This document shows, piece by piece, positions 34,364 through 47,410 of a stretch of DNA of 64,000 nt; the first letter of the stretch is position 1; each line of letters begins with the position of its first letter. The notes under the pieces are model-generated. The model saw only the letters and a program-made list of their open reading frames with translations. It was not told the origin of the DNA and did not search any database. A program made the position numbers and the translations under genes. Origin of the DNA: Neodontobutis hainanensis (taxonomy: Eukaryota > Chordata > Actinopteri > Gobiiformes > Odontobutidae); contig JALDNG010002692.1 of the NCBI GenBank assembly GCA_024349245.1, positions 1 to 64,000 of the forward strand. Reading direction: 5' to 3'.

Positions 34364-37300
34364 AATGTGCAAAAGGATAGACTCTAGAGGTGCAGTAGTA
34401 CATACTGTAGATGAGCAATAGAGCAGACTGTATATGAGTATTTGAAAACACTCTAGACATGCTTTAGAACAGACTGTAGATGTGCAGTAAAACAGACTCT
34501 AGACTTGCATTAGAACAGACAGTAGATGTACATTAGAACAAACTGTAGATGTGCAGTAAAACAGACTGTAGACGTGCAGTGGAAGAGACTGCAGTAGAGC
34601 AGTAGTACAGACTGTAAACTGGCTTTAGAACTGACTGTAGACGAGCATTAGAACAGACTATAAACGCCAGTAGAACAGACTGACAATATGCAGAAGAAAA
34701 GACTGTAGAGATGCAGTAGTACAGACTGTAGACGAACATTTGCACAGACTCTATATGAGTATTAGAAAACAGTCTAGACATGCTTTAGAACAGATTGTAG
34801 AGGTGCAGTAGTTCAGACTATAGACGAGCATTAGAACAGACTGTAATTGTGCAGTAGAAGAGACTGTAGAGGTGAAGTAGTACAGAATGTCGACAATTAT
34901 TAGAAAAGACTGACAATGCTTCAGAAGAATAGACTTTAGAGATGCATTAGTACAGACTGTAAACAAGTATTAGAACAGACTGTATATGAGTATTAGAATA
35001 GATTGTAGACATGCTTTAGAAGAGACTGTAGAGGTGCAGTAGTACAGACTGTAGACAAACAGTAGTACAGATTATAGACTTGCATTAGAACAGACTGTAG
35101 ATGTGCATTAGAATAGACTGTAGACGTACAATAGAAGTGACTGTAGAGGTGCAGTTGAACAGACTGTAGACGTGCAGTTGTACAGACTTCAGAGCAGCAG
35201 TCAGACAGACTTTAGATTTGCTTTAGAACAGATTGTAGGCGAGCATTACAACAGACTGTAAACGACAGTAGAAGAGACTGACAATGTGCAGAAGAATAGA
35301 CTCTAGAGGTGCAGTAGTACAGACTGTATATTTGTATTAGAAAACACTCTAAACATGCTTTAGAACAAACTGTAGATGTGCAGTAAAACAGACTATAGAC
35401 ATGCAGTAGAAGAGACTGCAGTAGAGCAATAGTACAGACTGTAAACTGGCATTAGAAGAGACTGTAGAAGTGCAGTAGTACAGACTGTAGATGTGCAGTA
35501 GTACAGACTGTAGACGTTTATTAGATCAGACTGTAGACCTGCAGTAGAACAGACCGTAGATGAGCATTAGAATAGACTTTAGAAGTGCAGTAGTAAAGAC
35601 TGTAGATGTACAGTAGAACATACTATAGACGTTTATAAGAAAAGACTGTACACATGCAGTAGAACAGACTGTAGATGAGCAAGAGTACAAACTGCAGAGC
35701 AGCAGTAGTAAAGACTCTAGACTAGCAATAGAACAGACTGTAGACCTGCACTAGAACAGAATGTAGAGGAGAAGTAGAACAAACTGTAGAGGTGGAGTAG
35801 TAAAGACTTTTATTGGGCATTAGAACAGACTGTATTCGAGCAATAGAACAGACTATAGATGTGCATTAGAACAGAATGCATTAGAACAGACTGTGGACGA
35901 GTATTGGAACAGACTATAGACGAGTTTTAGAACAGACTGTAAATGTCCAGTAAAACAGACTAACGATGCTGCAGAAGAATAGAATTTAAAAGTCCGTTAG
36001 TAGAGACTGTAGACGAGTATTAGAACAGACTGTATATGAGTATTAGAATAGACTGTAGACATGCTTTAGAACAGACTGTAGAGGTGCAGTAGTACAGACT
36101 GTGCAGAAAGGTAGTACAGACTGTTGACTTGCATTTGAACAGACTGTAGATGTACATTAGAACAGAATGTAGACATACAATAAAACAGACGTAGAGGTGC
36201 AGTTGAACAGACTATAGACATGCAGTTGAACAGACTTCACAGCAGCAGTAGAACAGACTCTAGACTGGCTTTAGAACAGACTGTAGACAAGCTTTAGAAA
36301 TGACTGTAAACGCCCAGTAGAACAGACTGACAATGTGCGGAAGAAAAGACTCTAGAGGTGCTGTAGTACAGACTGTAGGTGAGCATTAGAACAGACTGTA
36401 TATGAGTTTTAACAAAACACTGTAGACATGCTTTAGAACAAACTGAAGAGGTGCAGTTGGGTAGACGAGCATTAGAACAGACTGTATATGAGTATTAGAA
36501 AACACTCTAGACATTCTTTAGAACAGACTGTAGAGGTGCAGTAATACAGACTGTAAACGAGCTATAGAACAGACTGTAGAAGTGCAGTAGTATAGACTGT
36601 AGATGAGCAGTAGAAAAGACTGTATACGTTTATTAGAACAGACTGTAGAAGTGCAGTAGAACAGACTGTAGACAAGCAGTGGTACAGACTCTAGACTTGC
36701 ATTAGAACAGACTTTAGATGTGCATTAGAACAGACTGTAGATGTTCAGTAAAACAGAATGTAGACATGCAGTAGAACAGACTGCAGTACAGCAATAGTAC
36801 AGACTGTAAACTGGCATTAGAACAGACTGTAGAGCTCCAGTTGAACATTCTGTAGACTTGCAGTTGAACAAACTTCAGAGCAGCAGTAGTACAGACTCTA
36901 GATTTGGCTTTAGAACTGACTGTAGACGAGCATTAGAGCAGACTGTAAACGCCCAGTAGAACAGACTGACAATGTGCAGAAGAACAGACTGTAGAGGTGC
37001 AGTAGTACAGAATGTAGACGAGCATTAGAACAGACTGTATTTGAGTATTAGAAAACACTGTAGGCATGCTTTAGAACAGACTATAGAGGTGCAGAAGTTC
37101 AGACTGTAGATGACCATTAGAACAGACTGTATATAAGTTTTAGAAAACACTCTAGACATGCTTTACAACAGACTGTAGAGGTGCAGTAATACAGACTGTA
37201 GACGAGCATTAAAAAGACTGTAGAAGTGCAGTAGTACAGACTGTAAATGTGCAGAACAGACTGTAGACGTTTATTAAAACAGATTGTAGACGTGCAGTAG

Positions 37301-39973
37301 AACAGACCGTAGATGAGCGGTAGTACAGAATGTAGACTTGCATTAGAACAGACTGTAGATGTGCATTAGAACAGACTGTAGATGTGCAGTAAAACAGACT
37401 GTAGACATGCAGTAGAACAGACTGCAGTAGAGCAATAGTACAGATTGTAAACTGGCATTAGAACAGACTGTAGAGGTGCAGTTGAAAAGACTGTAGACTT
37501 GCAGTTAAACAGACTGTAGACAAGCAGTAGTATATACTGTAGACTTGCATTAGAACAGACTGTAGATGTGTATTAGAACAGACTGTAGACATACAATAGA
37601 AGAACCTGTAGAGATGCAGTTTAGCAGACTGTAGACATGCAGTTGTACAGACTTCAGTGCAGCAGCAGTACAGACTCTAGATTGGCTTTAGAACAGACTG
37701 TAGACGATCATTAGAACAGAATGTATTTAAGTATTAGAAAACACTGTAGACATGCTTTAGAACAGACAGTAGAGGTGCAGTTGTACAGACTGTAGATGAG
37801 CATTAGAACAGAATGTATTTAAGTATTAGAAAACACAGTAGACATGCTTTAGAACAGACAGTAGAGGTGCAGTTGTACAGACTGTAGATGTGCAGTAGAA
37901 CAGACTGTAGACGTGCAGTAGAACAGACTATAAATGAGCATTAGAATAGACTTTAGAAGTGCAGTAGTACAGACTGTAGAAGTGCAGTAGAACAGACTAT
38001 AGATGTGCAGTAGAACAGACTGAAGACGTTTATAAGAAAAGACTGTAGACGTGCAGTAGAACAGACTGTAGATGAGCAGTAGTACAGACTGTAGACTTGC
38101 ATTAGAACAGACTGTAGACATGCATTAGAACAGACTATAGATGTGCAGTAGAACAAACTGTAGATGTGCAGTAGAACAGACTGACGATGTGCAAAAGAAT
38201 AGACTGTAGAGGGCAGTAGTTGAGACTTTACACGAGCATTAGAACAAACAGTACATGAGTATTAGAAAAGACTGTAGACATGTTTTAGAACAGACAGTAG
38301 AGTTCCAGTAGTACAGACTCTAGACGACAATTAGAACAAACTGTAGATATGCAGTAGAAGAGACTGTAAAGGTGCAGTAGTACAGAAAGTTAACAATTAT
38401 TAAAAGAGACTGTAGGAGTGCAGTAAAACAGACTCTAAACAATAATTAGAACAGACTGTAGACATCCAGTAGAACAGACTGTAGATGTGCATTAGAGGAG
38501 ACTGTAGACGTTATTAAAAGAGACTATAGTCGTGCAGTAGAACAGACTGTAGTGGTGCAGTTGAACAGACTGTAGACGTGCAGTTAAACATACTTCAGAG
38601 CAGCAGTAGTACAGACTCTAGATTGGCTTTAGAACAGACTGTAGACGAGCATTAGAACAGACTGTAAACCCAGTAGAACAGACTGACAATGTGCAGAAGA
38701 ATAGACTGTAGAGATGCAGTAGTACAGACTGTAGAAGCGCATTAGAACAGACTGTATATGAGTATTAGAAAACACTCTAGACATGCTTTAGAACAGATTG
38801 TAGAGGTGCAGTAGTTCAGACTATAGACAAGCATTAGAACAGACTGTAGATGTGCAGTAGAAGAGACTGTATAGGTGCAGTAGTACAGACTGTCGACAAT
38901 TATTAGAAAAGACTATAGACGCAGTAGAACGGACTGTATACAAGTATTAGAATAGACTATGAGTATTAGAATAGATTGTAGACATGCTTTAGAAGAGACT
39001 GTAGAGGTGCAGTAGTACAGACTGTAGAAGAGCAGTAGTACAGATTATAGACTTGCATTAGAACAGACAGTAGATGTGCATTAGAATAGACTGTAGACAT
39101 ACAATAGAAGTGACTGTAGAGGTGCAGTTGAACAGACAGTAGACGTGCAGTAGAAGAGACTGTAGATGTGTAGTAATATATATATATTAAAGACCTGCAA
39201 AAACAGACTGCAATTTAACAGACTTCAGAGCAGCAGTAGTACAGACTCTAGATTGGCTTTAGAACAGACTGTAGACGAGCTTTAGAACAGACTGTAAATG
39301 TCCAGTAGAACAGATTGACAATTAGAACAGATTGTAGATGTGCAGTTAAACAGACTATAGACATGCAGTAGAACAGACTGTAGACTTGCATTAGAACATA
39401 ATGTAGATGTGCATTAGAACAGACTATAGATGTGGAGTAAAACAGACTGTAGACGTGCAGTAGAATAAACTGCAGTGGAGCAGTGGTACAGACTGTAAAC
39501 TGGCATTAGAACAGACTGTAGACATGCAGTAGAACAGACTGTAGAGGTGCAGTTGTACAGACTATAGACGTGCAGTAGATCAGACTGTAGATGAGCAGTA
39601 GTACAGATTGTAGACTTGCATTAGAACAGACTGTAGATGTGCATTAGAACAGACTGTAGCTGTGCAGTAGTACAGAATGTTGATAATTATTAGAACAGAG
39701 AGTAGATGTGCAGTAGAACGGACTCTAGACAATTATTAGAACAGACTGTAGATGTCCATTAGAACAGATTGTAGATGTGCATTAGAACAGACTGTAGATG
39801 TGCATTAGAAGAGACTGTAGACAATTATTAAAACAGACAATAGTCGTGCAGTAGAACAGACTGTAGACAAGCAGTAGAACAGACTGTAGATGTGCAGTAG
39901 AACAAACTGTTGAGGTGCAGTAATACAGACTGCAAACGAGCATTATACAGACTGTAGAAGTGTAGTTGTACAG
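34364..39973 (-). repeat. 23-bp satellite array, inverted block (part 1)
   Basis: The same 23-bp family in reverse complement (units like AGACTGTAGATGTGCATTAGAAC). The start, AATGTGCAAAAGGATAGACT, is the inverse of a common plus-strand monomer string ending in ...CTTTTGCACATT. A short ATATATATAT tract interrupts it near 39177-39190. The block is interrupted at 39974 by a solo LTR and resumes at 40334. No gene is seen; open frames on the minus strand have the same repeat peptides as the plus blocks. Confidence 0.93.
39969..39973. repeat. Target-site duplication, left of solo LTR
   Basis: TACAG immediately before the LTR, repeated at 40334-40338 immediately after it. A 5-bp duplication falls within the 4-6 bp usual for retroviral integrases. 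Confidence 0.85.
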
Positions 39974-40333
39974 TGTTATAATAATTTTAATTTTAATGTT
40001 TATTGTTACTGACGTATAGTTCTCCTCAGGTCATGTCAAATTCATGTCATGCCCTTCGTGCTAATCCAAGCATTAAGTAGACATAACAGGACTGAGACAT
40101 GGCTTGTCACGGACTTCTGCTCCTGGACCATTGTGAACGCCTCTCACCAGGGACGCCACTGTGTTGTATATAATCCCATGTTATGTTTACATCTTTAAGC
40201 AAACCTTCCGCTGTAATATTGTGCTGCTTTGCTTCTCCTTGCAAGGATTAATTTTTGGCCATTGCTTGTTAAATTATAATCGGTCCCGCTTTCTCTCTGG
40301 TTAAATATATGGATATAAAATATTCCTATAACA
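39974..40333 (+). mobile_element. Solo LTR of an endogenous retrovirus-like element
   Basis: A 360-bp element beginning TGTTATAATAA and ending TTCCTATAACA, so it has the TG...CA ends of a long terminal repeat. It aligns along its length with the LTR at 59199-59562, with roughly 20-30 differences. A TATA-like box (TATATAA) lies at 40167-40173. A perfect 5-bp target duplication flanks it, and satellite resumes directly afterwards, so this is a solo LTR left by recombination between the two LTRs of a former provirus. The LTR is in plus orientation within minus-oriented satellite. An ATTAAA present in the second LTR (59476-59481) is changed here. The element has no coding capacity. Confidence 0.92.
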
Positions 40334-40898
40334 TACAGACTGTAGATGTGCAGTAGAACAGAATGTAGACGTTTATTAGAACAGACTGTATACCTGCAGT
40401 AGAACAGACTGTAGATGTGCATTAGAAAAGACTGTAGACGTTATTAAAAATAGACTATAGTCAGTAGAACAGACTGTAGACGTGCAATAGAACAGACTGT
40501 AGAGGTGCAGTTGAACAGACTGTAGATGTGCATTAGAACAGACTGTAGATGTGCATTAGAAGAGACTGTAGACAATTATTAAAACAGACAATAGTTGTGC
40601 AGTAGAACAGACTGTAGACAAGCATTAGAAATTACTGTAAACGTCCAGTAGAACAGACAATGTGCAGAAGAATAGACTCTAGAGGTGCATTACTACAGAC
40701 TGTAGATGAGCATTAGAACATACTCTATATGAGTATTAGAAAACACTGTAGAAATGCTTTAGAACAGACTGTAGAGATGCAGTTGTATAGATTGTAGACA
40801 AGCATTAAAACAGACTGTAGAAGTGCAGTACTTCAGACTGTAGATGTGCAGTAGAAAGACTATTGAGGTGCAGTAGTACAGAATGTCGACATTTATTA
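40334..40898 (-). repeat. 23-bp satellite array, inverted block (part 2)
   Basis: Continuation of the reverse-oriented satellite after the solo LTR, starting with the repeated TACAG target site. It ends near GAATGTCGACATTTATTA at about 40898, where orientation flips back to plus. No telomere-like motif is present at this second switch. Confidence 0.9.
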
Positions 40899-43800
40899 TT
40901 GCCCTTCTACTGTCTCTTCTAATGCTCGTCTACTGTCTGTATTACTGCACCTCTACAGTCTGTACTAAAGCACATCTACAGTCTGTTCTAATGCTCCCCA
41001 CAGTCTATTCTTATGCAGGTCTTTAGTCTTTACTACTGCACATCTACAGTCTGTTCTAATGGACGCCTACATTCTGTTCTAATGCTCATCTACAGTCTGT
41101 TCTATTGTATGTCTACAGTCTTTTCTACTGCACATCAACAGTCTGTTCTAATGCTCGTCTACAGTCTGTACAACTGCACCTCTACTGTCTGTTCTACTGC
41201 ATGTCTACAGTCTGATCTAATGCCATTTTACAGTCTGTACTATTGCTCTACTGCACTCTATTCTACTGCACGCCTACAGTCATTTTTACTGCACATCTAA
41301 AATCTGTTCTAATTGTCAGTCTGTTCTACAATCTACAGTCTGTACTAATTCTGCTCTGAAGTCTGTTCAACTGCATGTCTACAGTCTGTTCAACTGCACC
41401 TCTACAGTCTGTACTACTGCACTTCTACAGTCTGTTCTAATGCTCGTCTACAGTCTGTATTACTGCACCTCTACAGTCTGTTATAAATGCATGTCTACAG
41501 TGTTTTCTAAAACTCATATACAGTCTGTTTATTTGCTCATCTACAGTCTGTACTACTGCAGCTCTAGAGTCTATTCTTTTGCACATTGTCAGTTTGTTCT
41601 ACGGGACGCTTACAGTCATTTCTATTGCTCGCTTACAGTCTGTTCTAAGGTAATTCTAGAGTCTGTACTACTGCTGCTCTGATTTCTGTTCACCTGCACC
41701 TCTACAGTCTGTTTTACTGCAAATCTACAATCTGTTCTAATTGTCAGTCTGTTCTACTGACGTTTACAGCCTGTTCTAAAGCTCATCTACAGTCTGTTCT
41801 AAAGCCAATCTAGAGTCTGTACTACTGCTGCTCTGACATCTGTTCAAATGCACATCTAAAGTCTGTTCAACTGCACGTCTACAGTCTGTTTTACTGCACA
41901 TCTACAGTCTGTTCTAATGCACATCTACAGTCTGTTCTAATGCAAGTCTACAGTCTGTACTACTGCTCATCTACAGTCTGTTCTATTGCACATCTACAGT
42001 CTGTTCTGATAAATGTCTACAGTCTGTTCTACTACACATCTACAGTCTGTACAACTGCACCTCTACAGTCTGTTCTACTGGCTGTCTACAGTCTGTTCTA
42101 ATGCCATTTTACAGTCTTTACTACTGCTCTACTGCAGTCTATTCTACTGCACTTCTACAGTCTGTTCTACTGCACGACTATAGTCTGTATTAATAAATGT
42201 CTACAGTCTTTTCTAATGCACATCTACAGTGTGTTCTTGTGGAAGTCTACAGTCTGTTCTAATAATTGTCTAGAGTCTGTTCTACTGCACGCCTACAGTC
42301 TCTTCTAATAATAGTCAACATTCTGTACTACAGCACCTCTACAGTCTCTTCTACTGCACATCTACAGTTTGTTCTAGTGGTCGTCTACAGTCTGTACTAC
42401 TTCACCTCTACAGTCTGTTGTAAAGCATGTCTACAGTCTTTTCTAATACTAATGTACAGTCTGTTCTAATGCTCGTAAAGTCTTAACTACTGCACCTCTA
42501 CAGTCTATTATTCTGCACATCGTCAGTCTTTTCTAATGCACATCTACAGTCTGTTCTAATGGACAACTACAGTCTGTTCTAATGCACATCTATAGTCTGT
42601 TCTAATGCTCGTCCACAGTCTGTTCTAATGCAGGTCTTTAGTCTGTACTATTGCACATCTACAGTCTGTTCTACTAGACGTATACAGTCTGTTCTAATGC
42701 TGCCTACAGTCTGTTCTATTGTACGTCTACAGTCTCTTATAATGCTACTTTACAGTCTGTACCTCTGCTCTACCGCATTTTGTTCTACTGCACGCCTATA
42801 GTCTTTTTATAAACGTCTATAGTCTATTCTACAGCATTTCTACAGTCATTACTACTGTACTTCTAAAGTCTATTCTAATGCTCATCAACAGTCTGTTCTA
42901 ATGCAAGTCTACAGTCTGTGCTACTGCTCATCTACAGTCTGTACTACTGCACTTCTAAAATCTGTTCTAATGCTCATCTGCAGTCTGTATTACTGCACCT
43001 CTACAATCTGTTCTAAAGCATATCTAGAGTGTTTTCTAATATTCATATAGAGTCTGTTCTAATGCTCGTCTACAGTCTGTACTACTGCACCTCTATAGTC
43101 TATTCTTCTGCACTTTGTCAGTCTGTTCTGATAAACATCTACAGTCTTTTCTACTACACATCTACAGTCTCTACTACTGCACTTCTAAAGTCTGTTTCTA
43201 ATGCACATCTACAGTCTGTTCTAATGCAAGTCTATAGTCAGTACTACTGCTCATCTATGGTCTGTTCTAGTGCAGGTCTACAGTCTGTTCTAATAATCGT
43301 ACAGTCTATAGTCTGTTCTAATGCTCGCCCACAGTCTGTTCTAATGCAAGTCTATAATCTGTACTACTGCTCATTTACAGTCTGTTCTAATGCAAGTCTA
43401 CAGTCTGTACTACTGCTCATTTACGGTCTGTTCTACTACAGGTCTACAGTCTGTTGTAATAAACGTCTACAGTCTGTTCTACTGCACATCTACAGTCTGT
43501 ACTACTGCACTTCTACAGTCTGTTCTAATGCTGCCTACAGTCTGTATTACTGCACGTCTACAGTCATTTCAACTACACCTCAACAGTCTGTTCTAATGCC
43601 AGTTTACATTCTTTACCTCTGCTCTACTGCAGTCTGTTCTACTGCACGTCTACAGTCTGTTCTACTGCTGCTCTGAAGTCTGTTCAACTGCATGTCTGTA
43701 GTCTGTTCAACTGCACCTCTACGTCTGTTCTATTGTATGTCTACATTCTGTTCTAATGCACATCTACAGTCTGTTCTAATGCAAGTCTACAGTCTGTACT

Positions 43801-45091
43801 ACTGCTCGTGTACAGTCTGTACTATTGCACCTCTACAGTCTGTTCTAAAGTATGTCTACAGTCTATTCTAATACTCATACACAGTCTGTTCTAATGCTCG
43901 TCACAGTCTCTACTAACGGACATTTAAATTCTATTCTTCTGCAGCATCATTAGTCTGTTTACTGACATCTACAGTCTGTTCTATACACGTATATAGTCTC
44001 TTCAAATACTCGTCCACAGTCTGTTCTAATGCAGTCTGTACTACTGCACATCTATAGTCTGTTCTATTGCTCGAATACAGTCTGTTCTAATGTCCAATAA
44101 AAGTCTTTACTACTCCACCTCTACAGTTTGTTCTACTTCTCCTTTACAGTCTGTTCTACTGCAGGTCTACAGTCTGTTCTACTGCACATCTACAGTCTGT
44201 TCTAATGCACATCTACAGTCTGTTCAACTGCAAGTCCACTGTCTCTTCTACTGCTCTTCTACAATCTGTTCTACTGCACAACTCTAGTCGGTTTTATTAA
44301 AGGTCTACAGTCTGTTCTAATGCACATCTACAGTCTGTTCTAATGCACATCTACAGTCTGTTCTAATGCAAGTCTACAGTCTTTACTACTGCTCATCTAC
44401 GGTCTGTTCTACTGCAGGTCTAAAATCTCTTCTAATAAATGTCTACAGTCTGTTCTACTGCACATCTACAGTCTGTAATACTGCACTTCTACAGACTGTT
44501 CTAATGCTTGTCTACAGTCTGTATTACTGCACCTCTACAGTCTGTTCCAAAGCATGTCTAGAGTGTTTTCTTATACTCAAATACAGTCTGTTTTAATGCT
44601 CGTCTACAGTCTGTTAAACTGCACCTCTACAGTCTGTTCTAAAGCATGTCTATAGTGTTTTCTAATTCAAATATACAGTTTGTTCTAATGCTTGTCTACA
44701 GTCTGAACTACTGCTCTTCTACAGTCTGTTCTAAAGCATGTCTAGAGTGTTTTCTAATACTCATATACAGTCTGTTCTAATGCTCATGTACAGTCTGTAG
44801 TACTGCACCACTAAAGTCTATTCCTCTGAAGCATTGTCAGTCTGTTCTACTGCAAGTCTACAGTCTGTTCTAATGCCAGTCTAGAGTGTGTACTACTGCG
44901 GCTCCACAGTCTGTTCTACTGCACATCTACAATCTCTTCTACTGCACATGTACAGTCTGTTCTAATGCTCGTCTACAGTCAGTTCTAATGCTCGTCTACA
45001 ATCAGTTCTGAAGCCATTCTAGAGTCTGTACTACTGCTGCTATGAAGTCTGTTCAACTGCATGTCTACAATCTGTTCAACTGCACCACTAC

Positions 45092-47410
45092 AGTCTGTTC
45101 TATTGCACGTCTACAGTCTGTTCTACTGCACGACTATAGTCTCTTTTAATAAACGTCTACAGTCTCCTCTAATGCACATCTACAGTCTGTTCTACTGGAT
45201 GTCTACAGTCTTTTCTAATAATTGTCTAGAGTCTGTTCTACTGCACGCCTACAGTCTTTTTCATAATTGTCAACTTTCCGTACTACTGCACCTCTACAGT
45301 CTCTTCTACTGCACATCTACAGTTTGTTCTAATGGTCGTCTAGAGTCTGTACTAGTGAAACTCTACAGTCTGTTCTAAAACATGTCTACAGTCTTTTCTA
45401 ATACTCATGTACAGTCTGTTCTAATGCTCGTGTAAAGTCTCAACTATTGCCCTCTACAGTCTATTCTTCTGCACATCGTCAGTCTGTTCTACTGCACATC
45501 TACAGTTTGTTCTACTGCACATCTACAGTCTTTTCTAATGCAAGTCTACAGTCTGTTCTACTGTTTGTCGACTATAGTCTGTTGTGATAATTGTCGACAT
45601 TCTGTACTACTGCATCTCTACAATTTGTTCTACTTCACTACATTATGTTCTTATGCACGTCTATTGTCTGTTCTAATGCTCGTCCACAGTCTGCTCTAAT
45701 GCAGGTCTTTAGTCTGTAAAACTGCACAAATACAGACTGTTCTACTGGACGTCTACAATCTGTTCTAATGCTCGTCTACAGTCTGTTCTATTGCGTCTAC
45801 AGTCTGTTCTAATGCACATCTACAGTCTGTTCTACTGGTGGTTTACAGTCTGTTCTAATGCTCGTCTACAGTCAGTTCTAAAGCCAATCTAGAATCTGTT
45901 CCACTGCTGCTGCTCTGAAGTCTGTTCAACTCCAAGTCTACAGTCTGTTCTAGTGCCATTTTACAGTCTGTACCTCTGCTCTACTGAAGTCTGTTCTATT
46001 GCACTTCTACAGTCTTTTTACTGCATATCTACAGTCTGTTCTACTGAAGATCTACAGTCTGTTCTAATGCAAGTCTACAGTCTATACTACTGCTCATCTA
46101 CACTCTGTTCTACTGCACGTCTACAGTCTCTACTACTGCACTTCTAAAGTCTGTTCTAATGCACATCTACAGTCTCTTCTAATGCACATCTACAGTCTGT
46201 TCTACTGGTGGTTTACAGTCTGTTCTAATGCTCGTCTACAGTCAGTTCTAAAGCCAATCTAGAGTCTGTTCTACTGCTGCTGCTCTGAAGTCTGTTCAAC
46301 TCCAAGTCTACAGTCTGTTCTATTGTACGTCTACAATCTGTTCTACTGCACGACTATAGTCTCTTTTAATAAACGTCTACAGTCTCCTCTAATGCACATC
46401 TACAGTCTGTTCTACTGGATGTCTACAGTCTTTTCTAATAATTGTCTAGAGTCTGTTCTACTGCACGTCTACAGTCTTTTTTCATAATTGTCAACTTTCC
46501 GTACTACTGCACCTCTACAGTCTCTTCTACTGCACATCTACAGTTTGTTCTAATGGTCGTCTAGAGTCTGTACTAGTGAAACTCTACAGTCTGTTCTAAA
46601 ACATGTCTACAGTCTTTTCTAATACTCATGTACAGTCTGTTCTAATGCTCGTGTAAAGTCTCAACTATTGCCCTCTACAGTCTATTCTTCTGCACATCGT
46701 CAGTCTGTTCTACTGCACATCTACAGTTTGTTCTACTGCACATCTACAGTCTTTTCTAATGCAAGTCTACAGTCTGTTCTACTGTTTGTCGACTATAGTC
46801 TGTTGTGATAATTGTCGACATTCTGTACTACTGCATCTCTACAATTTGTTCTACTTCACTACATTATGTTCTTATGCACGTCTATTGTCTGTTCTAATGC
46901 TCGTCCACAGTCTGCTCTAATGCAGGTCTTTAGTCTGTAAAACTGCACAAATACAGACTGTTCTACTGGACGTCTACAATCTGTTCTAATGCTCGTCTAC
47001 AGTCTGTTCTATTGTACGTCTACAGTCTGTTCTAATGCACATCTACAGTCTGTTCTACTGGTGGTTTACAGTCTGTTCTAATGCTCGTCTACAGTCAGTT
47101 CTAAAGCCAATCTAGAATCTGTTCCACTGCTGCTGCTCTGAAGTCTGTTCAACTCCAAGTCTACAGTCTGTTCTAGTGCCATTTTACAGTCTGTACCTCT
47201 GCTCTACTGAAGTCTGTTCTATTGCACTTCTACAGTCTTTTTTACTGCATATCTACAGTCTGTTCTACTGAAGATCTACAGTCTGTTCTAATGCAAGTCT
47301 ACAGTCTATACTACTGCTCATCTACACTCTGTTCTACTGCACGTCTACAGTCTCTACTACTGCACTTCTAAAGTCTGTTCTAATGCACATCTACAGTCTC
47401 TTCTAATGCA
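45092..47410 (+). repeat. 1220-bp tandem duplication in the 23-bp array
   Basis: The string AGTCTCCTCTAATGCACATC occurs at 45161 and 46381, an offset of 1220 bp. The following ~1 kb is almost identical, differing mainly by single-base indels and CGT/CGC changes (for example 45246 against about 46466, and 45785 against about 47013). The very high identity means either a recent duplication or a false duplication in assembly. Both edges are approximate. Confidence 0.85.
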
